The position numbers and the translations under genes are program-made. From the NCBI GenBank assembly GCA_905160935.1, contig CAJHZI010000462.1, positions 1 to 64,000 of the forward strand: a stretch of DNA of 64,000 nt, written 5' to 3'. The DNA comes from Enchytraeus crypticus (lineage: Eukaryota; Annelida; Clitellata; Enchytraeida; Enchytraeidae). The first letter of the stretch is position 1; each line of letters opens with the position of its first letter. Positions 41,936 to 55,170 of this stretch are shown here, one piece after another. The notes beneath the pieces were generated by a model. It searched no databases. It saw only the letters and a program-made list of their open reading frames with translations, and was not told the DNA's origin.

Positions 41936-43689
41936 AACTGATCCATGCCATGAAAAACCAAAGAAGTCACAAAGAAGGCAAAGTAGAAAAGGCAGAAAGG
42001 CCAAAATTAATCACTTCAGTAGCCATATTATTCCCAAACCATAGAGGTTATATTAAGGCTTGGGAAACATAATCCCTTAGTTCCTATTAAGTTTAAACGG
42101 GAATTCCTCGCTAATCGATGGAGTGACCCAGATGAGCGTTATTTCTTTCTTCTCTCTTTCATTCTACTCTAGTAGAATGTGAGAAGAAAGAAATAAAAAC
42201 TTAAATTGCTGTGAAACTCTCACTTTCAATTCAAACTGAGATAATTTATTTTGTGAAACACAAGATCTGCCATTTCAAGTGGTTATATGCCTGTAATGGC
42301 TAGAGCCATTGTTATATTCCTCCGGTTGTACACTTTATGACGAAGGTTAACTACTACACTTACAAATGCAGTCACAAGCTTAAGGTGATAACAGGTACAT
42401 AACCTGAGTTTTACGAACTTTTACCAAAACAAAATGGCATTACTATTTTCGTTTGCTTCTCAGAATTATATTATTATCTAGTAACTGGCGTAATAATATA
42501 TTTCTGGAGGTAAAAGCTAAATTTAGTTTTCCTTAAGCTATATTCTAATTGGATATCATGTTTTGCAAATGGTAAAATTTATATTTAAGTTTTTAGAAAT
42601 TGTATACAGGTCATTTCTATTTAGATTCGAGATTAATTCTTACCGTATCTTGTTTCTCTTGTCTCTTTTTAACTGAAATGCAATACATTTTGAGCATAGA
42701 ATACAAATTAATCTGTAAAATTTTAATTTTTTCAATTATTACAATGTTCATAGAATCAGTAAGGGACCATTGTGACTAAGGTGAAATTGTTCCAGTCAGT
42801 CACAGTTTTTCCATAAAAATTTAAAGAACAAAAGATCTCCTTCTTATTTTGTTATTATTAATCAATCTCCTTATGAACAATTATATCCACGGATTTATCT
42901 ATCCAAATTCAAAATTAATGACCAAATTATTTTCAGTTTTTCTATTTTCATTCTTATGTATTTAGGTGGAAAAAGCATGTAACGAAACTTTCACTATTTG
43001 CTTCATAATGGATATAAAAAGCAAATTACGTTGTGCCTTTGGCAGTATTTAAGCATTTAGCAAAAGACAAATTTTTATATCATTTTTTTCATATAACAAA
43101 TAAATTACTACCGAAATAATATAAAATAAAATTTGAAATGTAAAGCTCAACCCATTCAACTCAGACTAATTTCCATTATTGGTGCACTTCTAAATCAAGT
43201 GCAATAAATCCCATCAACATCATATCTCTGTCGCAGAAGGTTTTATAATGTTTATTTTATTACCATAATATTAGTAGGCTATTACCGGTAAAGCTAATAA
43301 AACATTTATTAAACTTTTCGGTAAGCCAGTACGATAAAATATAATAGCTTACTTGGATACTAGTCAATAGTTATAATGACTAGGGGTCATTGAAGTATTA
43401 AATAACGCTGAAAATAGTTTTTTTAAAGTATTTTTAAGTATTATATAACGCTGAAAATAGTGTTTTCAATGTACCCATATAACAAATAACGTATAACAAA
43501 TTTCAAACCCACCCACTTAAGCGTTATATAACGAAATATATTAGACCACCGCAAAATCCCTGTTTTAGCCCGTTTCAAGTTAGATTCAATTAATTATTAA
43601 ATTCAAATCTAAATTGTTTAATTAACTAGTAGGCCTACTGCTTTAAATTCATTATATAAATAAACTGATTTCAGCATTAAAAATGCTTT
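41936..43689. other. No gene seen; one nested hairpin
   Basis: AT-rich, stops in all frames. At 42139-42196 a nested hairpin: outer arms 42139-42154/42181-42196 (16 bp, TTATTTCTTTCTTCTC) and inner arms 42161-42168/42171-42178 (ATTCTACT). TAGGCCTA at 43630-43637. Confidence 0.5.
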
Positions 43690-43840
43690 AAAAAAGCTTA
43701 AGCTAAGTTTAATTAAGTTAGTTTCCAGTTCGAATAGTATGTCAGTGACGGGGAGAGTACTGGATTTGAACATTGTACCTACCGATCCGCTATATTTAAC
43801 AATTTGTCAGCAAGCCTCTGGCTTAGCCCACTGAATATTT
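43690..43840 (-). mobile_element. tRNA-derived SINE, second copy
   Basis: On minus: GTGGGCTAAGCCAGAGG (A-box area), ATGTTCAAATCCAG (B-box), then CTCCCCGTCACTGACAT and a downstream part, co-linear with the copy at 12724-12850. More diverged. Confidence 0.6.
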
Positions 43841-44867
43841 AATTGTTAAGAATTACTGTAATTACTGAATTAGAATCTATTATAGACTTAATAAAATTAG
43901 GATTAAAGGACTTATTAAAATTACGACTGCTTTAATAATTATTACCATAACGCTATTTGTTGCAATATTAAAGATAATAACAATTGAATAATAAAAGATA
44001 ACTGAATAATAACAATTGAATAATAGCTACTAACCATGTACTACATCTACTGCGGCTAGAATTTGCAAAATTAATAGTAATACTGTATCTAAAAATTTAT
44101 TTCACCAACTCAAACAAATACTAAGACAAAACTTAAAAGAAAACCCTCAAATTAAATGCCCCAATCATGCATCATAGTAATAAATGCGACGAAGATCCAT
44201 AATTCCACTGTACCTACTCAGTAATTAATATATACGACCAATATAGTTATATAGTAATGATTCTCTGCTGCAATGAAAAAGAAACTGGAGGCAATAGAGA
44301 TGTGGTTCTACGGAAGAATTTAAGTAACTATGGTACTTTTATAAACTCTATTTATAAATCAAAACATAACATGTAGCCAAAAAACATTAGCAATAACATG
44401 TAGGTAGGCACTACGTTACTTTAAAGTTGTTATTGAAAAGTAAGCGTTAAGAAAACCAAAAAAACAAAAAACCCACAAAAATTTAAATTTAAAAAAACAG
44501 CCAAAAAACATATTTTTCATTCACTAGGCCTAACAGATAATAATTTATAATTTAATGATTTCAAAATATAATTATATATCATCTTAACATATAATTACAC
44601 ATTTGTGTATGATAATTGTTATTTCTTTAAGAACCTATGGTATTTTAACAAACTTTATTTATAAATCTAAACATAAACTATAACAATAAACCTTAACAAT
44701 AACATGTAGGTAGGCAGTATGCTACTTTAAGGTAGTTATAGACACTTAAGCGTCAAAAAAAGTAAAGAAAAACACCAAAAAGCAAAAACCTACTAAAAAC
44801 AGTTTAACAAAGACACAGCCAAAAACATGTTTTTTCAGCACTATGTCTCTCTCTCTCTTTCAATTAC
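43841..44867. other. No gene seen
   Basis: Very AT-rich. Contains a loose duplication: sequences around 44330-44510 and 44625-44830 share ACATGTAGGTAGGCA, TACTTTAA and AAAAAC-rich parts. TAGGCCTA at 44525-44532. Confidence 0.4.
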
Positions 44868-45270
44868 TGCACTGCTTACTGGCAGGTCCATGGTAAATAA
44901 CGCCTCTACTCATCTCTCTCTTATTAAATAATTTTCTTTCGTTTTCACTTTACGTCAACTTAAGAGAGGATCTTTAAATAATTTATAACATTTCTTTTGA
45001 TATACCATTATTCTTAAGGGGATTCTGCTTATGACGAGGTGGACCCCCTATGCCTTACTATCCCATAACTGGGCAGGGGTGTCATTCCCAGAGAAAACAA
45101 TCCTGTTTACCAATAGGCATAACGGATAATAATTTAAAGAGTACATAATACAATTATTATCTTCTTCATTCCACTGCCAAGTGGCAGGTTCAAGGTACAT
45201 ATTCATACTCAAAGTCTGTTTTCTCGCTCCATAGAGCCCTCCTTTGATCAACAAGTTAATCCCTTCACAT
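44868..45270 (-). mobile_element. LINE 3' end scraps
   Basis: 44868-45010 (ACTGGCAGGTCCATGG, GAGGATCTTTAAATAAT) and 45165-45270 (TGGCAGGTTCAAGG) resemble the 3' ends of LINE-C (46640) and the copy at 13925. Dead fragments. Confidence 0.5.
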
Positions 45271-45540
45271 AGTCTATGCCTTATAAGTTATAGTTATCAA
45301 AATTTTATCGGATGATGCAATGGTTAACATGAATGCGGTAATTGTAGAGGAGAATGAAATAAGTGTCAATTCTGAGGTTCTATTCAGAGGTGAATTCAAT
45401 ATCCAGTGATTCAGGTCAGAGAATTTCATATGCCCGCAGTCTCCTATTGGAACGTGGTATTTCGCCCCTAGCCCAGAGGCCCCTCGCAAACGTACTCTAC
45501 ATCCCTGGGGTCATGTACGTCAAGATAATATCCGGTTCTA

Positions 45541-46250
45541 ATGGTGCAAGCCCTGGAAAGTCCGGAAAAACTTCGGAGGGATCCACTTCGCCCAATCCTC
45601 GCCAGTTCAAGAGAACTTCAGGCGGTGACGGCGGACAATGTGAACGTTGATAAGGACAAGTTTGAGCATCTCCAGCGCCTCAGACAAAATATCAGAAAGT
45701 TTAAGTCCGAGTCGGGTGTGGTCAAGGTGATAGCGTTATGGACAGCGAATACTGAGAGATTCAATGATATAAGGGCGGGACTCTATAACACGACTGATAA
45801 TCTCATCTCTTCTACCAGTCGGAGCGATTTAGAAGTGTCGCCCTCCACTCTATTCAACGTAGCGTCCATACTGGAGGGCTATTCCTTCGTCAACGGAAGT
45901 CCTCAGAACCCCTGTGTGCCCGGAGCTGTTGTTCTGGCTGAGTGCGTAAAGCTATACATCGGAGGTGTTGACTTCAAGTCTGGTCAGACGAAGCTAAAGT
46001 CTGTTCTCGTTGACTTCCTCGTCGGCACGGGCTTCAAGCCCATTTCCTTCATAACCTCGGCAACAACGACGGGATGAACCTGTCGGCACTCATAGAGTTA
46101 CGCTCTAAAGAGATAATGAAGTCATATATGGTTGATGGCATGGTAGCCTCTAATAGAATCCTATACAAGGAGAATGGTAAGATAGATCACTGCATATTCC
46201 TAAGATACGTGCCCTATGTGGTAGACAGCAAGAGATCTTTGGACATATAA
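45541..46250 (+). pseudogene. Inositol-3-phosphate synthase retrocopy (processed pseudogene)
   Basis: Intronless reading of the C-terminal half of myo-inositol-1-phosphate synthase, the NAD-dependent enzyme turning glucose-6-phosphate into inositol phosphate. Clear blocks: [60 protein letters not shown]; after a frame change at about 46060, [29 protein letters not shown] and [15 protein letters not shown]. Only the region before 45660 is scrambled. Spanning several usual exon borders without introns and with a frameshift points to a retrocopy made by LINE machinery. It ends at short TTTGGACATA repeats, with no poly(A) seen. A parent gene should be elsewhere in the genome. Confidence 0.75.
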
Positions 46251-46295
46251 TTTGGACATAGGTATATAGGTATAGGTATTTGGACATATAGGTAA
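46251..46295. repeat. Short direct repeats at the pseudogene end
   Basis: GGACATATAATTTGGACATA and GGTATATAGGTATAGGTATT, ending TTTGGACATATAGGTAA: at least three TTTGGACATA-like copies. Confidence 0.7.
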
Positions 46296-46622
46296 TCCAT
46301 TAACAAGATAAAGCAGAAGTTATGTGAAGCGGTACCATTGTGGTCGCCGAATCCAGACAAGGAGTTCATCATCAGATGTGACAGTAGCAACTTCGCAGTA
46401 GCAGCAAGTCTCAGTCAGTGTGATCTTCTCGGAAATGAATTTCCTATCTCCTTCGTGTCAAGCAAATTATCAGCTGTTCAACGTCGTGGTCAACGATAGA
46501 AAAAGAATCTTACGCAGTGATATTTGCACTTTTTAAAGAAACTTGACTTCTTAATATTTGGGAGGAAAATCATTCTATTCTCCGATCATAGCCCGCTTTC
46601 TTATTTAACGATGGCAGTATGA
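46296..46622 (+). pseudogene. LTR retrotransposon RT-connection/RNase H fragment
   Basis: Reads KIKQKLCEAVPLWSPNPDKE, FIIRCDSSNFAVAASLSQ (RNase H first strand with catalytic D), PISFVSSKLS, then after frame change STIEKESYAVIFAL and KIILFSDHSPLSYL. This is Ty3/gypsy RNase H of another family than Gypsy-1. It is cut at both ends, by the INO1 copy and by LINE-C. Confidence 0.7.
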
Positions 46623-46639
46623 GATTTTGCATTCTGTCG

Positions 46640-48180
46640 TTTCTCCCTCTCTCTTAGTGCACCGTCTACTGGCAGGTCTATGATATATAACTCCGCTCTT
46701 CTCTGTCTTCCGCCTTCCTCTTCAATTCCACATATGAGTGGGTCTTTAAATCATCTAACATACCTAATCTCGGCCTGCCCCTGCCTCTTTTTCCTTCCAT
46801 TCCACCTTCTATGACCTCCTTTAATAGATCTTCTCCCCTTAGAATGTGTCCTATCCAACTCTTCTTCCTATGTCTTAATACATAAAGGTTTTACGCCCGT
46901 TTCCTCATCCAGGTATGATGTCAGGGACGACATCGGTTCTATAACCGAAAGACGAAGGCTATAGTATGACCCAGATATTTGAAACTCCTTACCTGTTCCA
47001 ATTTCGTACCATTTATTGTGATATAACTTCACCTTTATTATTGGACACTCTTGTTGCCTTCGTCTTTTTTATATTAATCCTCATGCCATATCTCAATGCT
47101 GTATCATTCAACTTATCCATTATCTTCTGCAGTCAAATCTCGCTGCCCGCTACTATTCCTTGGTCATCTGCAGATCGTACATCTTGTAATAAATTCCCTC
47201 CTACTTTTATTCCCTCTTCCATGTCTTCCATGGCTTCCTCTATCATTGCTTCAGCGTAAATGTTAAACAATAGCGGCGAAATGCTACAACCTTGTCTTAC
47301 TCCACGTCCTATTTCACTTTCTTCTGAGTATTCTTGTGGATTTTGATTACTGCTCTTTTATTCATGTACAAGTTCAAAATTAGTCTTCTATCTCTCCAGT
47401 CAATTCGTATTCTTTTTACGATATTCAACATCGTTATCCAATCAATCCTGTCAAAATCCTTCTCGAAATCTACAAAGCATACAAAAGCGTCATTTCCATT
47501 TTCTAAGCTTCTTTCGCAAAGAACCCGCATTACCCCTATTGCTTCTCTTGTGCCACATCCTTTCCTAAAACCAAATTGTGTCTTGCTCAATATCATCTCT
47601 GCTTTAGACTGAATGCGATTATTTACTATCTTTAATATGAACTTCGATGCATGAGGTATTAAACCGATTGTTCTGTAATCCGAACACTCCACAGCTTTGG
47701 CTTTTTTGGGAATTGGGATCATCACTGACTTGGTAAAGTCGTCTGGCCAAATACCTGTATTGTACAGTTTCATACTTTACTCCACTAACTGACTGAGTGT
47801 TTCTCCTTCCAACATTTTCAAGAATTCTGCTGGGATTTCATCTATTTCGACTGCTTTCCCCTTCTTCATACTGTTATTTGCAGAATAAATTTCCTCCTTC
47901 ATGATATCGGTTCCTCTCTTATCGTTTTCTATGATATTTTCTTCTTCTATTTTAAAATCCTCTTGAACTGATTTCCCAGCCTTATCATACAATTCCTCTA
48001 CAAATTCTCTCCATCTTTCTTTTATTTCTTCCAGCTCTGCCTTCAATTCCCCGTCGTTACCCATTCTGTCGTTATCGTCTTTTAAATTCAACGAAGGGCT
48101 TGATCTACGAGGTCTGTAGCACCTTGTTTCTATAGCACCTTTTTCAGTCACTCTGCGTTGAAGCGCGAGTGCCAAAGTGA
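46640..48180 (-). mobile_element. LINE-C, 5'-truncated, RT region
   Basis: Minus strand. 48175-47777: spacer before RT with ERWREFVEELYDKAGKS. 47773-47309: RT with GIWPDDFTKSVMIPIPKK, KTQFGFRKGCGTREAIGVMR and FVCFVDFEKDFDRIDW (motif A). Then RGVRQGCSISPLLFNIYAEA (motif B) and RSADDQG where an A/Y-DD box is expected (motif C). The C-terminal end near 46870-46650 has SWIGHILRGEDLLKEVIEGG and GKRGRGRPRL. No endonuclease upstream, so it is 5'-truncated. Several frame changes. Confidence 0.8.
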
Positions 48181-48539
48181 CTAAATACGTTTTACGTTAT
48201 GAATAATTTCTTCTACCATCAAACGATATGTGAAACTATTTTTGAATGAAATCCTATGTTGATCTGTTTTGTAACAATATACAATTTAGAGAAACAGCAT
48301 AGGGAGTGTGAACACTTTAATTAATTTTAATTAACTTGAATTAAATCAAACATTTGAAAACGCAGGTAAAGCAAATACAAAAGCGAAATGTAGAAAAGAT
48401 TGTGTGAACGGAAGATACAGGCCATAGAAGCGCTTACATATTCCGGATTTAGTTCATTAAAAGTAGAAAATTAATATAAAAAGATTAATTATCCTAATAG
48501 AATTATAGTACGCCTATCCTACGTAAAAGAGTGAAGGTA
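48181..48539. other. No gene seen
   Basis: AT-rich gap between two LINE copies, no motif. Confidence 0.4.
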
Positions 48540-51500
48540 CTCACAGACATACAGCTAAAATTAATTCACTATGCAAAAAAATTGACATAGGCCCTTTTTA
48601 AAGGACGGAAGAGAGCTAGCATTAATGATACTATGAGGTAGGTTATTCCATTTATTTATGCATCTGTTTTTGAAATGATAACGTTCTGCGTTATATCTAA
48701 AGGTTTTTATATATATTGCAGCACTATTGTTTTTGATTTTACAAGATTTAAAAGTAAAAAATTCACTGTACGGCAACTCAACGAAATTATTAATTGTCAA
48801 ATATTAATAGGTCAAATTTTTGTCATCGTAATTCGAGTGACTCAGCGTTAAGTATCTCAAGTCTATCAGAATAGCAGAGATCAATCAATCCAAAAAGATG
48901 TTTAGTGAATTTCTTCTGAATTGATTCAATAAGATCAATACCGATTTACGTTACGTAGACCACACGTTTGAACAGTTTTAGATTATAGGACTTACAAAAA
49001 CAGTAAATGCTTTAAAGAGTAACGTTTTGCCTTTTGACTTGAAGTAATTCAAAATAATAGAAGATTTACTCCTGGCTTTATTACACATTTGTGAGTTTAG
49101 AAGGAAAGGTCATGCGTAATAGTCACCCCGAAATCAGTGATTTCATAGACTCTGGTCATGTTGATAAAATCGAGCTTGTAATTAAATTTAATACACGTAT
49201 CCTTAGGCCTACTAAGGCAAAATGACAATACTTGGCACTTATTAACTGCTAGGTTCAACTGCCATGTCAATGACCATGCATGGGTTAAGTTATTTTTGGA
49301 GAGCAACACAATCAGAATGCGACTTATAGTATCGACAGGGAATTTAGCATCATCTGCAAGAAGGAACAAGGTATCGCGTTCAGGATAGCAGAGGTGCATA
49401 TCATTGATGTACACTAAGAAAAGTATTTGACCGAAAACACTACCTTGGAGCACACCTCTGAGCACAGGAGACCAGTTGGAGTAGAAATTGATTATTCTGA
49501 CCACTTGGAATCTGTCATTTAAAAAAGGAGGAAAACCAAGATAGAAGCCGTGTTGCTTCGAGTAAAATAACTTATTTGTAGATAAGCAAGAAATTGACCT
49601 TAATGAACCTTTCCAAAAGCTTACAGATGATAGAGGTAAGTGATGTAGGCCGGTAATTGTTAGGGTCCTTTTTATTTCCTTTTTTAAAAATAGGTATAAC
49701 AATGGAGCGTTTCCAAGACAAAGAAATTTTGCCATAATTTAAGGATAAACTGAATAACATGAAGAGAGGTTCAGAAATGATGTGCCCAAGATTCTTTTTG
49801 GAGAAGTATGTAGACCGTCAGCACCAGGTAAGCCATTATTATTTAATTTACTAATGCTAGTAAGATTCACAGAGAATTCAGAAATAATTATATGATCAAG
49901 GGATAAATCTTCTTTTGGGTACTCGGAAATTGTGAGCATGGCGTCATTGTCTTTAGTAAAAACCGAGCAAAAGTAATTAGTAAATATACGAGATTTATCG
50001 CTATCACTAAGCGCAGTAGTATAATTACAGTTAGGTATAGATAACGGAGAAATAGCTAGAATTAGATGTCTTAAATTAGACATAAATGTAAAATGTCTTA
50101 AGAGCTTTACTTGCAATTGCTTTATTCTTATAGAGAATAAACTTCTTATCCCGTTTATTGATTGCCTTTTTTAAATCATGTGAAGATGTACGGAAAAGAT
50201 TCATCTTTTTGATATAGGAGCGTGACGCCACGATTTATATAAACGCCAAGCTCTTAACTTCTTGCACATCATTCTCTTAATTGGGTTTGAAATTTTTCAA
50301 GGACGAGTTCGTTTAAAACGGGTGGTGCTGCTGCGTAAAGGACCTGAAGTTTTTTGTTTTCAAAGGTATACACATCCTAAATAAATTGTCCATAATGGAG
50401 CAGAAATTGTACCAAAATTCGTCAATGGAGCAACATTCGTCAATAGAAATTCATTCAAGTTGGTATACCAATCCATACTAGAGATTAAACTTTTAAAACT
50501 ACACCAGTAAGCTTTGTCATAGTCATAAATTGAAGAAGTTATGAATTGAAATAGGGGTCGACTTTAATCAAAGGAGGAGATAAAGGAAAAAGGTGAAAAT
50601 ATGCAATAAAATTCGTTTGTATATTAAAGAGTTCAGTTAGATGATCACTTGAGCAAATTGGAGTAGTGTAAGTGTCACTAGAAGCTAGGGAGGGATAAAT
50701 TAGATCAAGGATATTATTTTCACGAGTAGGAAAAGAAGCCAGTTGTTTAAAAGAATTGGAAATAAAAACGCTTAGCATATCGACATGAGTTAGCTGATTT
50801 GGGGAAGTTAGTTTACTCCAATCGATAAGTGATAAATTCGCCAGAAATGAATATAGGCAAACGAGAATGAATATAGGCAAACTAGTAGAAGTAATAAACA
50901 TTAATGCAGATACTAACAATTGAACATTAATACATCATGAACCCGGTCAGGAGGATTATAGACCACTATCAGTCTAACACCATCATAGGGGCCAACAAGA
51001 ATATCCAAAACTAGTAGTTCAAGTGTACAGAATCGGACAGGTAAATAACCTGTTTATATAAAATATTAGGTAAGGACCAGCAAATAATTGCCACTCCCCC
51101 AGCTTTTCTATCTAATCTATCCTTCCTAAAAACATTATAATCACCGCTGACTATCATACTCTCAAGGATAGAATCGTTCAGCCACGTCTCACAATGACAG
51201 ACGATATCAATATTGAAAGATGACATCGCTAGGTTAAATTCAGATAACTTGTATTTTTAAGACCATGCAGATTAGTTAGTAAACACTTAAAGTTAGACGA
51301 AAATTAAGAATCACATATTTTATCGACTTTGTAACGATGATTCAGATGGAGAGGATGACTGGATAGCGCTGAACTGGTCTGCAAAAAGCGGGAGTCCACA
51401 CGAGAGGGATGAGTGTCGAGTCAGTTTGTAGAGCAGTACACCGGTACTGGGCCTTACTTTCCACTTGAGAAAGAGGAGGGTTAATGCAAACTGAGGAGGC

Positions 51501-52090
51501 AATGGTGAGGTCGGAGGATTGACAGAGTTTACGAGCCAATTTGCCTAGCTGTAGCGCCTCAGCTTCTGTTGACAATCCAACCAATAGCAGTCGAGGAGAC
51601 CCCGTGGAATGGGGTTTACCCAGCCTACTCCAGTCGTGAAAGTAATATGGGGATTGAGGTGGAATTCAGTATTGAGAATATTGGAGACTGTGAATTTATC
51701 GAGCTAGGGATTCATCGAAGCGGATTCGCCAATGCCGCTAACCACAATATTCCTTTTTCTACAGATAGTTGTTTTAATTTCGTTTGCGATAGTTTTCTTG
51801 AGCACTGTCCTGTTTTCACTGGACTTCGTGAACGGTCTAACATTCATATTTATCCCATCACCGTGGTCACCATCAGCAGCTGGATCATTAGCTGTACTAC
51901 TGTGGGTTAATCCTTTCAGCTCCTCGATGGACGGTTTCAATTCACCAACTTCCTGATTAAGATATTTAATTTGGCTCTTAAATACCGAACCCTGCTTAAA
52001 GGTAGATTTGAGTAGTGATTTGCATGCTACGCAATTCAGTAATTCAGGTGAGCTGATTTGGAGCGCATGAATCATTGCAACTCATAGAAG
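48540..52090 (-). mobile_element. LINE-E, CR1/L2-like, long but heavily decayed
   Basis: Minus strand. ORF1 remnant 52075-51320 with coiled-coil-like VFKSQIKYLNQEVGELKPSI and RKRNIVVSGIGES. Endonuclease 51226-50539: MSSFNIDIVCHCETWLND, GDYNVFRKDRLDRKAGGVAI, ICSSDHL (His block). RT 50116-49097: NNNGLPGADGLHTS, RSIVIPIFKKGNKKDPNNYRP, GVLQGSVFGQILFLVYIND (motif B), LFLLADDAKF (motif C). C-terminus 48800-48561 with FKNRCINKWNNLPHSIINAS. Different family from LINE-A but the same group. At least six frame changes. Confidence 0.75.
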
Positions 52091-53301
52091 AATTTGGACT
52101 TACAGATCAGGCAGTCAGTATATTGAGAGCTAGACAGCTTTTGTTTGCCCTCTTTTGGCAAGTTTATTAGGTAACTGTTCAGGTCCATCATTATTAGGGC
52201 ATAAATTGTCCAAGGATCGGACCCACTTCATTGTGGAATATCTTCAATTAATTTGTAGATCTTAATGGTAGCCTAGATATATTAATGGAGAAAATCTTAG
52301 CACACGCCGAAGTCGAGATCAGTGTAGACGGTTACTCAAGCGTGACGGCAATACAACGCTTGTCGTGAATAGGATTATTCGGAGAGAGGCGAACTTAGCC
52401 GATTGCAACCGATCTAGGTATATCCAAATACAGGTGACTATAGAGATCAAAGGTCAGATATGAAAATTAAATATATTTATAGGCCCATATAATATCCACA
52501 TATTATAATAATAATCAACTTATAATGAATGGACGTTAGAGTGGAAGAAAAGAGCCGAAACTGTAAGCAATGTGAGGCTTCAATGATTGAAACTAAGCTT
52601 GAAAATAAATACAAACTAGTCCAAAGCTCTAGGAGATACAAGCGTAAACATCCATAGATACGCAAATCCTATTATCCTATCTAATTACGTTGTAAGTTTT
52701 CTGAAAATATATAATCTATCATCTATTATCATAATTTAATATTGTACATTTTAATTAATTTCTCTCTCACATAGAATTCAATCAGTAAGAGTAATTCGTA
52801 CGCATCCCCCACCCCGGATTTGAAGATCTACTTGGTTATGGGTCGGGTTCATTCTGATGTCGGGTGTCTGGTGTTAGTTATCTTTCAGGGATCTAGATAG
52901 TTTTGCTATTCCTTCTGTTTTGATTTGCTTAAATATTTCATATAGTTTTATACTATTAAGCTTCATAATGTTCTGTACCGAAAACAACATTTTACTCACT
53001 GAGCTTAAATTCGGTGAGAGAATTGTTTGAGAAAATCTAACTGAAACTTATGTGACACATTAAAGTGCCTTTTGATGAAGGATATTATTTCACTCCACTG
53101 TCACCGATCTTCGGTACGACCTTTGTTTGGAACCAGATGCATCGTTTTTGTACTGCTTCAGAATTGCATTTATAAATTAATATTTTTGTCATTTTTCGAA
53201 AGATTAATAAATGATAGGATATAGGATTTGTTAATCTAGAATGTGGCTTTAAATTTCAAATTTAAAAAGCAGCCTACGAAATCTTAGTTATAAAATAAAA
53301 T
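52091..53301. other. No gene seen
   Basis: AT-rich; short ORFs only, without recognisable domains. Confidence 0.4.
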
Positions 53302-55170
53302 TTAACCCCGTAAATGCCCAACTTTTATTTTCTTCATAATTTTTGTTGGTGACATGTCTTTAGGGTCACAATAATGGTGGTATTTTTAGATTTTTTTCAC
53401 TTTTGTGAAAAATATCTTTAAAAATATATGCGTCCCATATATGGGATCGTAGGCACGAATGCACGCGTATTTTCAAGCATCGCTTGTTATGAGTTAATTG
53501 TTCATTAGACACCATTTCATTATATTTGAGACATCAAATCAATATAGGCAGTCAAGAATTAAGAGTCTGGCACATATTTAAAAAAATTTTATGGGTAGTA
53601 TGTGCTCTAACAATCCGATAAGGTGCCTAGCTCTGCTCAATACGACAATAATCACATGCACTATTTTTGGCACTTACTCTAGCAAGTCCTATCAGTCCAA
53701 AGTATCTCAAACTTGTTGTAACCTGTTATTAATATCAAATTTAATACTGTATTAGTTTGAGATACACCTACTGTGCAGGCCTACATTGCACTTCAAGCAT
53801 TTGTATTTAGACCTTCCTCTACAGCTCTCACTACTATGATTTGCTGTGGTCTGTGTAATGATCTTGATGATCAAGATGTACATCAGCAAGAATACGGCGA
53901 TCCAGAAAGGCTTAATACACAGTGGTCTGCCCAAGCTTCGACAAAATGTGTATCGTTTCAAATACACATAGTATACATTTCACCAAAATTGCAGAAAATC
54001 CAATTGTTTAACTAATTTTTTCCGGTGACTTTCTATGGAGAGTCGTTCATTCTGCATGGCGACATCCGACCGACATTTATGCGAAAAGTGACCATCATCA
54101 TTTATTACATGGTTATGCTGATGCATATAGGCTGCTACATTTTGATCAATTGGATCCTTACCTCTCATTCCGCGCCTATACGCCAAGCACAAGTATGTTT
54201 CAAACACACGCCCTTTCACTCTAGATCAACGCTTACTATGTCCAAGTCGAGTAGCAAATAGGCCAACACCATTGTAATTCGAGGTGAAAATTTGTGAAAG
54301 CAGAACTATCAGTCCAACGAATAATAAAATGTTTGACTTCTTATCCTAAAGACTTTTAAAACTCCCGCGCTCAGTTCTTTCATATTCTTGAGGTTGGCAA
54401 GGGGAAATTTGTATTCGTTGTTTACGCGGATGGTTCCTGTTGCACCAATCCCGCTACAATATCACTACCTATTGTAGAGAATTCAACTATAAGCTTTAGA
54501 GGGGTTAGCAGGTTGTCATAGTAGAGTTGATATACCATCAGTGGTAGAAGTTCTGCTATCACATTTATACTGCATTTATTCTGTAATACACTAATACACG
54601 GCAGATAGGCCTAACTTATTGAACAGACAAATTATCGCTTGAAAATAATTCATAAAAAAGTAAAAAAAATACTATTTCTGAATGATATAGTAGCATATAG
54701 TGAAAATTTTTTGCAATCTATATGATATCAACAGAATTATATCATATTACAATGGTATGTCAAACCGTATGTATTCGTGCCTACAATCCCATATATGGGA
54801 CGCACAAAGTGTAACAAATTTTTATGGAAAATTTAAGCCAACAATATTTTGATAATTCACACATTTCTAAGGGCATCTAGGAGTATAACTATCAGCAAAA
54901 AATATTTTAGGATTTGGTTTCCAAATAATGAATCTTAGCATTTTTACTGTGCGAATGTCACTGTTTGCAAAATGAGAAAAAGATGGAGAATTTATGCCTG
55001 AGAACTGGAGCCAGGAGACGTATTATTTCGTCGTTTATTGATTAAGTATCTTTAACAATATCCTACAACGTTTCTGTATAATCGTTTTGACAAAAGCATT
55101 TGAATTGGTTATTTTTCGCATAGGTCTTGCAAGCGTCCCTTCAGTGGGATCGTAGGCATTAATGGGTTAA
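53302..55170 (-). mobile_element. piggyBac-type DNA transposon, degenerate
   Basis: Bounded by TTAA (53302-53305 and 55167-55170), with TTAACCC at the left and GGGTTAA at the right, the hallmark of piggyBac insertion. Subterminal motif GCGTCCCATATATGGGAT-CGTAGGCA occurs near 53429-53455 and inverted at 54775-54806, with a variant at the right end. Minus-strand transposase remnants: 54219-53980 with GMRGKDPIDQNVAAYM (the GVDxxDQ-type block), and 53967-53752 with SKYKCLKCNVGLHSRC, the C-terminal Cys-rich finger. About 1.87 kb, so partly deleted. Confidence 0.75.
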
